NCBI GenBank assembly: GCA_012729395.1
Contig: JAAYDF010000037.1
Location: 1-64,000 of the forward strand
DNA: 64,000 bases
From: Phycisphaerae bacterium
GTDB taxonomy: Bacteria > Planctomycetota > Phycisphaerae > UBA1845 > PWPN01
Direction of reading: 5' to 3'
The notes beneath the pieces were generated by a model. The model saw only the letters and a program-made list of their open reading frames with translations. It was not told where the DNA came from and made no database searches. Positions 8,403-17,207 of the stretch are shown piece by piece. The translations under genes were made by a program, and so were the position numbers. How positions within the stretch are numbered: the first letter of the stretch is position 1; the number at the start of each line of letters is the position of its first letter.

Positions 8403-9458
8403 CTACGACGCGATCGCGGCTCGTGCCTGACTGGCCACGACCCACTCGACCGGGTCGGCGAAGCTGTACCAAGTCGGCTGCTGTCGGCCGGCGCGGCACG
8501 CTGCCGCCAGCTTGGCGACCAGCCAAGATCCCAGCGCCTCCGCACAGGCATGATAGCGACCGGAGAAGACAATAGCATCCACCCCGCCCATGGCCGCCAC
8601 ACCCGCGCCCGCCGCCAGCAGCAACCGATACTTGAACAGCTCGGCCGCCAACTGGCTTTCAGCACTCTTGCCGGTCAGCACCTCGGATAGCTTGACGTTC
8701 TCGCCGACGAGGCCCCGCAAGCCGCTCTCCTGTGTCAGCAGAGCGTTGATTTGCTCAAGGCCCAGCCCCGACTGCTGCGTCAAGCTCAAGACAATCCCCG
8801 GGTCGATGTCGCCGCACAGTCGCTCGCCCGGCAGGCCCTCAAGCGGGGTCGCGCCGCCGGTCACCATCACCGGTCGGCCGTCAACCACGGCCGTCAACTC
8901 CGGCCGCGGTTCGAGGCAGATCGAGAGCACCCGTGCCGACTCCGGTACGCGGGCCGCCGACAACGACGCACAGGCCGCCTGATGCAGCAAGCCGTGATAG
9001 CCGAACCGCCGCAAATCCAAACTCCGGGCGAGCTCCCCATCCACCGCGTACAGGGCCTCGTTGTTCGGCAGATCCGCGAAGAACGAGGTGTCAAACACCG
9101 CCACCACCGGCACGTTCGGGAAAGCCTCCAGGCAGGCACGCAGCACAGACACCGTCGCCGGCAAATGCATCGGTGCGTGCGGGACGAGATCCTCCAGCTT
9201 GGCCAGTACCTCCGGCCCCACGCGTGTCGGACCAGCGAACAGCTTGCCACCGAACGGAATGCGTACCGCGATCAACTCGACCGACTGCTCCTGCCCGATG
9301 CTCTCGCCCACCGCCGACAGCATCGCCGACGTCGCCTCTTCCGCCGTTTGCACTGCCACGCGGTCGATCTGCCCCGCCGCCAGCGGACGTGTCGCTTGCC
9401 CGTTGTACCACGCGTAACGCAGGGCCCGACGCTGAACCTCCAACACCACGGTAATCAT
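8403..9458 (-). CDS. Degenerate acetate kinase paralogue (acetokinase family)
   Basis: 351 residues, with its ATG overlapping the end of the upstream canonical ackA by 4 nt, so the two are probably translationally coupled. Acetokinase landmarks that survive: VRIPFGGKLF (HRVVHGG region), VFDTSFF (FDTAFH), RFGYHGLLHQ (YGFHGxSHQ) and CGDIDPGIVL (SGDIDP). Features missing: the N-terminal NCGSSS phosphate/Mg loop reads VLEVQRRALRYAW, and the C-terminal T-N-E-E segment containing the catalytic Glu is replaced by VVASQARA. It is about 60 residues shorter than its neighbour. The protein may be catalytically weak or dead. A regulatory or heterodimer role with the neighbouring AckA is inference. Confidence 0.75.
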   Translation of the reverse strand: MITVVLEVQRRALRYAWYNGQATRPLAAGQIDRVAVQTAEEATSAMLSAVGESIGQEQSVELIAVRIPFGGKLFAGPTRVGPEVLAKLEDLVPHAPMHLPATVSVLRACLEAFPNVPVVAVFDTSFFADLPNNEALYAVDGELARSLDLRRFGYHGLLHQAACASLSAARVPESARVLSICLEPRPELTAVVDGRPVMVTGGATPLEGLPGERLCGDIDPGIVLSLTQQSGLGLEQINALLTQESGLRGLVGENVKLSEVLTGKSAESQLAAELFKYRLLLAAGAGVAAMGGVDAIVFSGRYHACAEALGSWLVAKLAAACRAGRQQPTWYSFADPVEWVVASQARAAIAS

Positions 9459-10687
9459 GATCGGCCTCCCTTCTCCGCAGCCTCGACCTCGCCGGTCAGT
9501 ACGGCATGGGAGAACCTGGCAATCGCCAGCTCTTCATTCGTCGCAATCGCCAGCACACGCACCGGACTGTCCTTGGTGGCCACGTCGGCCGGCAGCTTCT
9601 TCGCCGCCGCGTTCAGCTCGGGATCGACGTTCACGCCGAAAACCCCGAGCCCCTCGCACGCCGCCTGACGCACCGCAGGCACCGTCTCGCCGATCGTATC
9701 CGTGAAGATGATCGCGTCCGCTGAGCCCACCACCGTCAAATACGCCCCCAGATACTTGCGGATCCGCCACAGGTAGACCTGCGCGGTCACGTCCGCGGTG
9801 TCCGTCGGGGAGTTCTCCTCGGCCGCAAGCCGCAGCACGTCGCGGATGTCCGCCGACACGCCCGACATGCCCAGCACGCCGCTGCGGCTATTCAGTGTCT
9901 TGTTCACTCGCTGACTGTCACCGTACTCCCGGGCCAGCAGACGCAGGGCGACGGCCGGGTCGAGGTCGCCGCATCGCGTGCTCATCACCAGACCCTGCAG
10001 CGGCGAGTAACCCATGGTGTTGTCCACCGATTGGCCGCAGACCACCGCGCAGAGGCTCGCTCCGCCGCTGCCCAAATGGCAACTGACCGCGTTGAACGTG
10101 TCCAAATCGCGACCCAGGAACCGGGCCGCCTCAGCTACCACGTACTGGTGACTGATGCCGTGGAACCCGTACTTGCGAATGCCCAGATCCTCGCGCAGTC
10201 GCGGCGGCAGGGCGTACGTCCGGGCGTGGTTCGGAATCGTGGCGTGAAAGGCGGTGTCGAAAATTGCCACCTGCGGAAGCTCCGGGTAAAGCTCCCGACA
10301 GGCCTTGATCAGCTTCACGATCGGGGGATTGTGGATCGGCGCCAGATCCAGCGTCGTGTCCAGGCCACGGATCGCCTCGTCGGTGATCATGCAATGCCGA
10401 TGGAACAACGCTCCGCCGTGCACGACACGGTGCCCCAGCGCGTCCGGCACAAGATCCGAATCGCGACCGAGCAACTTCATCACCTCATCCAGAGCAGACG
10501 CGTGATCCCGCATCTCGGCGTAGTGCGTGTGCTCCTGGCCGCCCATGCGGTAGACAATGCGCGATGGTTCCGCCGTTGGCGGTCCCACACGCTGGGCCTC
10601 GCCCGCCACCAGCTCTCGTTCGGCCGGCAGCTCGATCAGCCGATATTTCAACGATGAACTGCCGCAGTTGAAAACAAGAATCCTCAC
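9455..10687 (-). CDS. ackA: Acetate kinase (acetate/butyrate kinase family)
   Basis: 410 residues. The GTG start is chosen because AAGGAGG lies ten bases upstream and translation begins MRILVFNCGSSSLKYRL. All acetokinase motifs are intact: NCGSSS, HRVVHGG, IFDTAFHATIP, YGFHGISHQYV, MSTRCGDLDPAV, DAIIFTDTIGE and the C-terminal ATNEELAIA with the catalytic Glu. It interconverts acetate plus ATP with acetyl phosphate in the cytoplasm. A phosphate acyltransferase gene lies upstream and a degenerate kinase paralogue overlaps downstream. With two deacetylase-type genes in the same block, the set could turn released acetate into acetyl-CoA or, in reverse, conserve ATP during fermentation. Confidence 0.93.
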   Translation of the reverse strand: MRILVFNCGSSSLKYRLIELPAERELVAGEAQRVGPPTAEPSRIVYRMGGQEHTHYAEMRDHASALDEVMKLLGRDSDLVPDALGHRVVHGGALFHRHCMITDEAIRGLDTTLDLAPIHNPPIVKLIKACRELYPELPQVAIFDTAFHATIPNHARTYALPPRLREDLGIRKYGFHGISHQYVVAEAARFLGRDLDTFNAVSCHLGSGGASLCAVVCGQSVDNTMGYSPLQGLVMSTRCGDLDPAVALRLLAREYGDSQRVNKTLNSRSGVLGMSGVSADIRDVLRLAAEENSPTDTADVTAQVYLWRIRKYLGAYLTVVGSADAIIFTDTIGETVPAVRQAACEGLGVFGVNVDPELNAAAKKLPADVATKDSPVRVLAIATNEELAIARFSHAVLTGEVEAAEKGGRS

Positions 10688-10876
10688 GATCAACAAACCT
10701 CCTTATCGCTTTGCCGCTTGCGCCTTCGCGGGACCGCGAAAGACCGCCGCAACCAAGTCGCACCCTCAGTGTGTTGGCACAACCCGCAGCAACAAGAAAC
10801 TCGGACACCAGCGAAACGCCCACCACGGCGGGCAGCCCGGTGCCGCACCTCATCATACCGCCTGCTCCAGAAAATC

Positions 10877-11917
10877 TCAGTTCCCCTGTCGCACGAACCA
10901 ATCGTCGATCTTCCGCGGGCCGGCCTTCCGCTCCCACGTCTGGGCCTGCACCGAACACGCGGCGATGATGTTGGCGATGTTCGCCGCCGAATCGCCCCGC
11001 GACAGATCCATGATCGGCCGCTTGAACCCCTGCGTGACGAACATCGAGTTCCCACCGACTACCAAGCGGTCCAACGCCTTGTAGATCGGGTTGGCTTGCA
11101 TCAGGTTCGGGCTGATCAGGATGTCGGCCGGCCGTTCGGTAAACGGTACACCCTTCTTCTTGGCCACATCCGGGCACAAGGCCGCGTCCAGTTGTGCCTG
11201 GAAGAACGGCCAAGGATGCCCGCCCTTGGCGTACAGCTCGAAGCACTGCTCGATCTTGGTCAGCTCCGCGTCCCCGGCAATCTGCACCTGCTGCGGCCGA
11301 CCGGTGATGTACGACAGCATCGCCATCCGCGGCTCGATCCCGGTCAAGGCCTGGAACGTCTCCGCACTCGTCACCGCGATGCGGTACAAGTCCTCCGCCG
11401 ACGGACACTGGTTCACCACCATGTCCGCAATCGCCAACACGTCAAAAACAGGATAGTCCGCCGGTGGCTCGCGGAAGAAGATCGAAGAGACGATCTTGCC
11501 TTCTTCCTCACCGATCACCATCTTTGCGGTGATGGCCACGTCCGCCGAGGTCAGGTATCGCCCACCGACCAAGCCGTGGGCATAGCCCAATTCGACCATC
11601 ATCGTCGCGAAGAACATCTCCTTCGGCAGACGCCGGATCACCCGCTCGGCGATCCGCCGGGCCTTCGCTCGTTCCGCTTCATCGCCGTCTTTCAGGGCAT
11701 ATCCACGCCGAACCGCCAGCGCATCCACGAACTCGTCCATCTTCCCCGAACGCTCGATGAACTCCGGCGTCAGACCGATCGGAATCGCCGTCCCTTCGCT
11801 GCGGGCACGGGCCATCGCATCAGCTACGACACCGTCCTTATCCATGCCCAGCTCGGGCAGGACGATGACCTTCGGCTCTTTCCGGGCTTCCTGCTTGATC
11901 CTCTCAAACACGCGCAT
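10877..11917 (-). CDS. pta: Phosphate acetyl/butyryltransferase family protein
   Basis: 346 residues; the ATG follows GGAAGGA and gives MRVFERIKQEARKEPKVIVL, a normal start for this family. The body is one PTA_PTB domain: an N-terminal V-LPE segment, GYAHGLVGG, the Ser-rich CoA/phosphate region, PNLMQANPIYKALDRL and VTQGFKRPIMDLSRGDS near the C-terminus (the usual G...P..D.SR motif). The enzyme transfers an acyl group between CoA and phosphate. Acetyl is the likely acyl because acetate kinase is next door, but butyryl or propionyl cannot be excluded. A 189-nt spacer without a clear promoter separates it from ackA. Confidence 0.88.
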   Translation of the reverse strand: MRVFERIKQEARKEPKVIVLPELGMDKDGVVADAMARARSEGTAIPIGLTPEFIERSGKMDEFVDALAVRRGYALKDGDEAERAKARRIAERVIRRLPKEMFFATMMVELGYAHGLVGGRYLTSADVAITAKMVIGEEEGKIVSSIFFREPPADYPVFDVLAIADMVVNQCPSAEDLYRIAVTSAETFQALTGIEPRMAMLSYITGRPQQVQIAGDAELTKIEQCFELYAKGGHPWPFFQAQLDAALCPDVAKKKGVPFTERPADILISPNLMQANPIYKALDRLVVGGNSMFVTQGFKRPIMDLSRGDSAANIANIIAACSVQAQTWERKAGPRKIDDWFVRQGN

Positions 11918-12049
11918 CTGTGGTCCTTCCTTCGCGGTTGGTGTGCCTGCCGGGCTACTCGGCCCGGTTCGTGCCGGCCGACCCATGCCGTCATGGGTCG
12001 GTATCCGATCCAGTGCGCGATCGGCCACCTCTCGGAAGGGTGAACCCCC

Positions 12050-12077
12050 GGGCTCGCCCATCAAAACGGGCGAGCCC
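12050..12077. other. Strong 10-bp hairpin after the M20 gene
   Basis: GGGCTCGCCC (12050-12059) and GGGCGAGCCC (12068-12077) form a perfect stem with an 8-nt loop, 17 nt beyond the M20 stop codon on the minus strand. No T-run follows in either direction, so it may be an RNA-stability or attenuation hairpin rather than a full intrinsic terminator. A second stem, GACCCATG/CATGGGTC, is at 11980-11999. Confidence 0.55.
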
Positions 12078-12093
12078 TCAGCTTGGATCCCGC

Positions 12094-13323
12094 CTAAATC
12101 TCGTCGTCAAAGGTCCAGCCGTAGACCGGGACGCCGATCAGGCTATGCACGATCAACGCCGTGCCGTAAACCGCCTGATGGATATTGGGGATCGTCACGA
12201 ATTCATTCGGGGCATGGGCCGCTTCCTCGCAACCCGGGCCGTAGCCGATGGTCGGCACTTTGAAATCGTTGACCAGCACGCCTCCTCCCGTGGCCATGCC
12301 CATGCGGCCGAGCCGCCACTTCCCAGGCTGAGCCGGACACCCGCCGGCCTCCAAAGCCTGCTTCGCCCGGGAGAGCAACGAATTGAATGGGTCTGTCTCC
12401 CAAGCATGAGTCACGTGACGCACCACGGTTGTCCTACCGTTATACAGTTGTTTCGTCTCTTCGCAAATAGCCACCTCGACCGCCACCGGCTCGACCGCCT
12501 GGGCAGCCAGGACCGCGGTGTGCTTGACCTGGTCGGCGACCTGCTGCGCGTTCTCGGATGGATGCAGCCGACGGGCCATCCGGATGCCCGCCCGGCACCC
12601 CTGCGCGCTTTCAACGTAACGAGGCTCTTCCAACGTGATCTGCTCGATCTCGTCGCTTCCCAGAGCGCCGGCCGCCGTCGCGAACTGGTCATAAATCACC
12701 CGCGCCGCCCGTGCCGCCCGCGGCTGTTCGGCCGCCTCGACCCAGATGTCCATCTCGAACCAGCCGTTGTGCCCGTAGTAAAGGCCTAGATTGGTCGGCT
12801 CGCCCAGGACCGCGAACACCGGCCGCAAGCTCAGCTCGCTCATCGTCCGATCCAGCAGCGTGCGCAGACCCGCGCTCCGTCCGCTCTCCTCCGCCACCGT
12901 CGCCGCCACCACCAGATTGCCCCGCAAGGGCAGCATCGCTCGTTTCAGCAGCAGACCCGCATAAATCTGGGCCGCCAGCCCGCCCTTGCAGTCCGACGCG
13001 CCCAGCCCGAACAGCCGATCGCCAACCAGCTCGCCCGACCACGGATCACGCTCCCAGGGGCCCGCTTCGCTCGGCTCGACCGTGTCCAGATGCCCGCCCA
13101 GCAGCACCGCCTCGTCCGAGCCCCGGCCCAGCATGACGCCAACCACGTTCCCCGCGTCATCCCGGAAAACCTCGTCGTAGCCCACCCGACGCATCTCCTG
13201 CTCAACCCGATCGGCTACCGCTTTTTCATGCAGACTCAATCCGGGAGTCCGGATCAACTGCTGTGCAAACCCGGTTACATCCTGCTTCAAGCCTTCGTTA
13301 CGTCCACGCAGCAAATCGTACAT
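12094..13323 (-). CDS. M20-family metallo-amidohydrolase (ArgE/DapE/CPG2-like)
   Basis: 409 residues; the ATG at 13323 has AGGAGA upstream and begins MYDLLRGRNEGLK. Co-catalytic zinc residues are in place: His78 and Asp80 (GGHLDTVE), Asp111 (GASDCKGG), the Glu pair 145/146 (ATVAEESGRSAG), GEPTNL, and the last His in EEAAHAPNEF. Members cleave N-acyl or peptide bonds of small molecules, for example N-acetylornithine, N-succinyl-DAP or acyl amino acids; the substrate here is unknown. It is the first gene of the minus-strand block, directly behind a -24/-12 promoter and divergent from a sigma-54 activator. Deacetylase activity would fit the downstream acetate-activation genes, but that is inference. 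Confidence 0.9.
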   Translation of the reverse strand: MYDLLRGRNEGLKQDVTGFAQQLIRTPGLSLHEKAVADRVEQEMRRVGYDEVFRDDAGNVVGVMLGRGSDEAVLLGGHLDTVEPSEAGPWERDPWSGELVGDRLFGLGASDCKGGLAAQIYAGLLLKRAMLPLRGNLVVAATVAEESGRSAGLRTLLDRTMSELSLRPVFAVLGEPTNLGLYYGHNGWFEMDIWVEAAEQPRAARAARVIYDQFATAAGALGSDEIEQITLEEPRYVESAQGCRAGIRMARRLHPSENAQQVADQVKHTAVLAAQAVEPVAVEVAICEETKQLYNGRTTVVRHVTHAWETDPFNSLLSRAKQALEAGGCPAQPGKWRLGRMGMATGGGVLVNDFKVPTIGYGPGCEEAAHAPNEFVTIPNIHQAVYGTALIVHSLIGVPVYGWTFDDEI

Positions 13324-13374
13324 CGCGAATCTCCTTTCACGAGAGAATATAGTCCGATCACTGCCTGTCTGGTC

Positions 13375-13390
13375 TGCACTTCCCGTGCCA
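13375..13390 (-). promoter_or_regulatory. Sigma-54 (-24/-12) promoter for the M20-pta-ackA block
   Basis: Read on the minus strand the site is TGGCACGGGAAGTGCA: GG and GC exactly ten bases apart, matching the TGGCAC-N5-TTGCA consensus except for one T-to-G change. The predicted transcript start near 13363 leaves a leader of about 40 nt before the M20 ATG. The divergent gene encodes a sigma-54 activator, which strongly supports the call. Confidence 0.75.
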
Positions 13391-13448
13391 TAATGCCCAT
13401 TACGCTCCAAACTGTTTCCATAGCTTATGTTGCGATAACAAGTGTGAG

Positions 13449-13477
13449 TTGACAGATCAGAAAGACATTTGCATAAT
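13449..13477 (+). promoter_or_regulatory. Sigma-70 promoter of the sigma-54 activator gene
   Basis: TTGACA at 13449-13454 and CATAAT at 13472-13477, spaced by 17 bases: a perfect -35 and 5/6 -10. It sits 33 nt upstream of the activator ATG at 13511. Confidence 0.7.
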
Positions 13478-13489
13478 GAAGTAGGATGA

Positions 13490-13502
13490 TTTCATTGTGA
13501 AA
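13490..13502. promoter_or_regulatory. Perfect palindrome TTTCA-TTG-TGAAA just after the activator promoter
   Basis: A 13-nt perfect palindrome between the predicted start of transcription and the ribosome-binding site (AAAGGA). Its place suits an operator, perhaps for autoregulation. It is also about 110 nt upstream of the divergent sigma-54 promoter, a normal distance for an activator site. No protein is known to bind it. Confidence 0.35.
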
Positions 13503-13510
13503 GGATTGCC

Positions 13511-15139
13511 ATGCGTGCGGAAGACCTGACGCTTCACGAGATCGTGGATTTCGCCGAAGGCCGAGTGAGCCTCCACGGGCGTCGGCTTGTGTTACAGGAT
13601 ACCTATGCCTTCGCCCTTTTGCGCAAGGATCTGATCAACATGGTCGGCCTGGAGCAGGCCCGCAGCCTGCTTTCCCGATTTGGACATTTCTGGGGCGAGG
13701 CCGACGCGGCGGCCATGAAACGCATTTTTGAGTGGGACAACTTGGCCGAGTGGCTCAAGGCCGGTCCGCGCATGCACGCCCTTCAGGGTCTTGTCCGGCC
13801 GATGGTCAAGGCTCTGGATTTCGATCAGAGCCGCGGATTCTTTCACATGGAGGTGGTGTGGCACGATTCCGCAGAGGCCGACCAGCACCTGTCGGAACTC
13901 GGTCCGGCGGACCACCCCGTGTGCTGGGTGCTCCAAGGCTATGCCAGCGGGTACTGCTCGTACTGCCTGGGTATTCCCATCTACTTTCGCGAGCAACGCT
14001 GCCGGGGAATGGGTGACCGGGTCTGCATGGCGGTTGGCAAGGATGAGACCTCGTGGGGCGACGAGATCGAGACCTGCCGCTCGCGCTTTCAGACGGAGGA
14101 TATTCGCAACAAGGTGCAGACGCTGACGGTCGAGCTACGTCAAAAAACCCAGGAGATCAAGCAGCAGCGACGTCGGCTTGCGTTGCTGGAGGCACGGGCG
14201 GGCAGCGCGTTTGTGGAAGTGCACAGCGACATCTTCGCCCGGGTGATCGAGCTGGCTACCCGAGTGGCGGCCTACGACTCTTCCGTTCTTATTACCGGCG
14301 AGAGCGGCACGGGCAAGGAGGTTATCGCCCGCTATATCCACAAGCACTCGCTCCACGCCAACGGGCCCTTCGTCGCCGTCAACTGCGGCGCGCTGCCTGA
14401 CACGCTGCTCGAAAGCGAGTTGTTTGGGCATACGGCCGGGGCGTTCACCGGCGCGGTGCGCGAGCGCGTCGGACTGTTCGCCGAGGCCCATCAGGGCACC
14501 ATTCTGCTCGATGAGATCGGCGATATCTCGCCGGCCATGCAGGTCAAGTTGCTCCGCGTGCTGCAGACCAAGGAGATCATGCGCGTCGGCGACAGCAAGA
14601 CTCGCAAGGTCAACGTTCGCGTGATCGCCGCCACGAACCGCACCCTGGCCGAGGAGGTCGAGAAGGGAACCTTTCGCGAGGATCTGCTCTATCGCCTGCG
14701 GGTGATCGAGATCGAGGTGCCGCCTTTGCGCGACCGGAGGGAGGATATCCTGCCGCTGGCCCGGCACTTTGTGCAGCAGTTCGCCCGCCGGCTCAAGAAA
14801 CCCAATCTGACCCTGGACGGCACCTGCGTGGATTACCTCCAGGCTCACACTTGGCCCGGCAACGTCCGTGAGCTAGAGAACGCCATCGAGCGCGGGGCCA
14901 TTCTCGCTCACAACGACCGCATCCTGCCCGAGCACCTGCCGTTGAGCATCGTCCACCGCCGCCTGCAGGACGCGCCCGCCAACTCACTGACTCGCACTCT
15001 GGCCGAGGTCGAGCACGACCACATCGAGGTCATCCTCCGCCTCACCAACGGCAACCGCACGCGGGCCGCCGGCATCCTCGGCATCAGCCAGGCCACCCTC
15101 TGGCGCAAGCTCAAACGCGGGGGAGGAGTAGGGGGGTGA
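13511..15139 (+). CDS. Sigma-54-dependent transcriptional activator with V4R sensor domain
   Basis: 542 residues in three parts. Residues 1-190: XylR-N/V4R small-molecule sensor, with the signature [17 protein letters not shown] and C-x-G-x-G-x-x-V-C late in the domain. Residues ~225-455: AAA+ sigma-54 interaction domain with Walker A GESGTGKE (about 263), [13 protein letters not shown] including the sigma-54-contacting GAFTGA loop (about 310), and Walker [11 protein letters not shown]-terminus: Fis-type helix-turn-helix, [21 protein letters not shown]4R activators of the XylR/DmpR type are switched on by ligand binding. The divergent -24/-12 promoter makes the M20-pta-ackA-nag block the obvious target. 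The ligand is unknown. Confidence 0.92.
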   Translation: MRAEDLTLHEIVDFAEGRVSLHGRRLVLQDTYAFALLRKDLINMVGLEQARSLLSRFGHFWGEADAAAMKRIFEWDNLAEWLKAGPRMHALQGLVRPMVKALDFDQSRGFFHMEVVWHDSAEADQHLSELGPADHPVCWVLQGYASGYCSYCLGIPIYFREQRCRGMGDRVCMAVGKDETSWGDEIETCRSRFQTEDIRNKVQTLTVELRQKTQEIKQQRRRLALLEARAGSAFVEVHSDIFARVIELATRVAAYDSSVLITGESGTGKEVIARYIHKHSLHANGPFVAVNCGALPDTLLESELFGHTAGAFTGAVRERVGLFAEAHQGTILLDEIGDISPAMQVKLLRVLQTKEIMRVGDSKTRKVNVRVIAATNRTLAEEVEKGTFREDLLYRLRVIEIEVPPLRDRREDILPLARHFVQQFARRLKKPNLTLDGTCVDYLQAHTWPGNVRELENAIERGAILAHNDRILPEHLPLSIVHRRLQDAPANSLTRTLAEVEHDHIEVILRLTNGNRTRAAGILGISQATLWRKLKRGGGVGG

Positions 15140-15152
15140 GGGGGGGAAAGGC

Positions 15153-15188
15153 AGAATGTAGAATGCAGAATGAGGAATGGGGAATGAG
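15153..15188. repeat. GAATG-type minisatellite
   Basis: Five irregular copies of a six- to seven-base GAATGNA unit just after the activator gene. The spacer 15140-15587 otherwise holds a family B repeat and no recognisable gene. Confidence 0.5.
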
Positions 15189-15290
15189 CAGTGGCAGTCG
15201 GACGTCGCAGCCCGGTCCGGGCATTGATTTGCGTCTGTCTGCGTGTTTCGACTTGCCGGTGTCTCAGACGTTTGCGGGAGCGCCAAGCGG

Positions 15291-15404
15291 AGCCGCGACC
15301 CAGCGGTTCTTGAATCCCAAGAACCGCTTCCTTACGGGCGCGGCTCTGCCTGACGGAACCGCTTCGTCCCCCTTGAGATCGTTGCGCGACGTGAAGGGCA
15401 GGCG
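15291..15404. repeat. Family B element, left copy flanking the LRR gene
   Basis: Bases 15305-15404 match 16985-17084 with about three differences (offset exactly 1,680). The element starts with a hairpin (GGTTCTTG/CAAGAACC core inside GAGCCGCG...CGCGGCTC) and continues into a non-palindromic tail through GTGAAGGGCAGGCG. Confidence 0.85.
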
Positions 15405-15587
15405 CGCGGCGCTGATGGGATCACCTGCTTGGCATTCACGTTGGTATGGTCGGTATCAAGGAATCAAGAAGTCCCCTTGCCAGAGCAAGCCAGAGTCTAT
15501 ATGCTCAGGAGAACTCATATGGGGGTGTGCGGTGCGCGAATGGCTTGGCGTCGATTGAAGGACCGAATTCGAGCTAAGGAGAGCGAG

Positions 15588-16937
15588 ATGAATGGGAAGT
15601 TCTTGTGGCTTGGGCGTGCGCTCTGTGTGACGGTGGTGTGTCTGGCCTTCGCGTCGTCCGCAGCGGCGGAGGTCGTGATCTTCGCGGACGCGAACCTGGA
15701 GGCTGCGGTTCGAGCCAGACTGGGGATACCCGCCCCGACGCCGGTGACCCGTGGCGACATGTTGGGCTTGCTGGGTGGGTTTGGCGCATCCTACAAGAAT
15801 ATCCAATTCCTCGACGGAATTGAGCACGCGACGAACATCTCTGAGCTGGGGATGATTGTCAACCAGATCAGTGACATCACCCCCTTGGGCGCACTGACAA
15901 ACTTGATCGGCCTGGAACTACTGCACAACGAGATCAACGACATCGCCCCCGTCGCCGGACTGGTGAAGCTGAAGTGGCTGCACTTGGACTGGAACCAGAT
16001 CGGCGACATTACTCCCGTGGCAGGACTGGTAAACCTGTGGAGCCTGGAGTTGGGCACCAACCAGATCCGGGACATCGCCCCTGTGGCCGGGTTGATGAAC
16101 CTCACGGTTCTGGGCCTGGCCCAAAACCAGGTCAGCGACATTTCGCCGGTGGCGGGGCTTACGAGCCTGCTATCCTTATTCCTGGGCGAGAACCAGATCA
16201 GTGACATGAGTCCCGTGGCGGGGCTCGCGAACTTGTTGACGTTACACCTAGGCGCGAACCAGATTAGCGACATCTCTCCCGTGGCTGGGTTGACGCACTT
16301 GAGGACGCTGAGTCTGGGCGGCAACCAGATCAGCGACATTTCGCCGGTGGCGGGGTTAACGAACCTGGAAGAGCTGTCCTTGTGCGATAACCAGATCAGC
16401 GACATTGCTCCCCTGACGGGGCTCACGAGGCTGTGGGAGTTGTACCTCTTTGGCAACAACATCCAGACCATGGATCTTCGCGGCGCGAACGTCGCGTCAT
16501 TGCGGTATTTCAGTATTGAAGGTAATCCCCTTCGGCATGTGCTCCTCTCGGATGTGACGTTCAGTCAAAGAGCCTTCGACGCCGTGCTGGGCTCGGTCGC
16601 TATGGTGAGTGGCGTGCAGACGCTCGATTTGAGCGGCGTGGACTTCGCGACGGTCTCGGACTTTTCGGCGATGTACGAGATGGATGACCTCTGGAAGCTG
16701 TTGCTGGTGGATGCGACGAATCTCCCGGGCGGCAGGGTGGTGACGCTGGCCGAGGAACTGGATTCGCTGAGCTGGCTCAACGTGACCGGCTTGTGGGACA
16801 GCTTCGACGCGGGCTCCCAGGCGGCCTTGTGGGCGTGGGACGCGATTCCCGGAAACACCCTCATCACCCCGGAGCCGGCCTCGCTGGGTTTGTTGGCTCT
16901 TGGCGGGTTGGGGATGTTGCGCCGCCGCCGCGTGTGA
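15588..16937 (+). CDS. Secreted leucine-rich-repeat protein with PEP-CTERM anchor
   Basis: 449 residues; the ATG follows AAGGAGA. Signal peptide: MNGKFLWLGRALCV... ending ASSAAAEV. Residues from about 85 to 290 are roughly nine 22-residue leucine-rich repeats of the internalin-like type, with the core NQISDISPVAGL repeated almost exactly. The C-terminus TPEPASLGLLALGGLGMLRR is a PEP-CTERM sorting signal (PEP, hydrophobic helix, basic tail), recognised by exosortase; no exosortase gene lies here. The protein should be exported and anchored or processed at the cell surface, probably binding other proteins. Two ~100 bp direct repeats bracket the gene, and the LRR units are very uniform, suggesting recent expansion. 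Confidence 0.9.
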   Translation: MNGKFLWLGRALCVTVVCLAFASSAAAEVVIFADANLEAAVRARLGIPAPTPVTRGDMLGLLGGFGASYKNIQFLDGIEHATNISELGMIVNQISDITPLGALTNLIGLELLHNEINDIAPVAGLVKLKWLHLDWNQIGDITPVAGLVNLWSLELGTNQIRDIAPVAGLMNLTVLGLAQNQVSDISPVAGLTSLLSLFLGENQISDMSPVAGLANLLTLHLGANQISDISPVAGLTHLRTLSLGGNQISDISPVAGLTNLEELSLCDNQISDIAPLTGLTRLWELYLFGNNIQTMDLRGANVASLRYFSIEGNPLRHVLLSDVTFSQRAFDAVLGSVAMVSGVQTLDLSGVDFATVSDFSAMYEMDDLWKLLLVDATNLPGGRVVTLAEELDSLSWLNVTGLWDSFDAGSQAALWAWDAIPGNTLITPEPASLGLLALGGLGMLRRRRV

Positions 16938-16965
16938 GCACGCCGCGTAGCCGCGACCCAGTAGA

Positions 16966-17084
16966 GCCGCGACCGTAAGGGAGGGGTTCTTGAATCCCAA
17001 GAACCACTTCCTTACGGGCGCGGCTCTGCCTGACGGAACCGCTTCGTCCCCCTTGAGCTCGTTGCGCGACGTGAAGGACAGGCG
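16966..17084. repeat. Family B element, right copy flanking the LRR gene
   Basis: Direct repeat of 15305-15404 (here 16985-17084), beginning 29 nt after the LRR stop codon. The preceding half-arm GAGCCGCGACCGTAAGGGA is better preserved here than in the left copy. Confidence 0.85.
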
Positions 17085-17207
17085 GGCGCGGCGCTGTCCA
17101 ACCGAAATGCGCGAAGGTGTGTCGTACGCAGATCATTCTGCGCTTTTTGGTGGACGTCCGGGGCGATGGACGCGAAGCGTGGGCGTTGCTGTGCGGCACA
17201 CGAGGCG

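Noticed and set aside
10718-12043. Plus-strand open frame of 441 codons opposite pta
   Set aside because: No motif; it crosses the ackA-pta and pta-M20 spacers, unlike a real gene.
6046-13323. Bacterial microcompartment locus (acyl-phosphate and kinase genes suggested it)
   Set aside because: No shell proteins, aldehyde dehydrogenase or PduL; the Pta is the ordinary PTA_PTB type.
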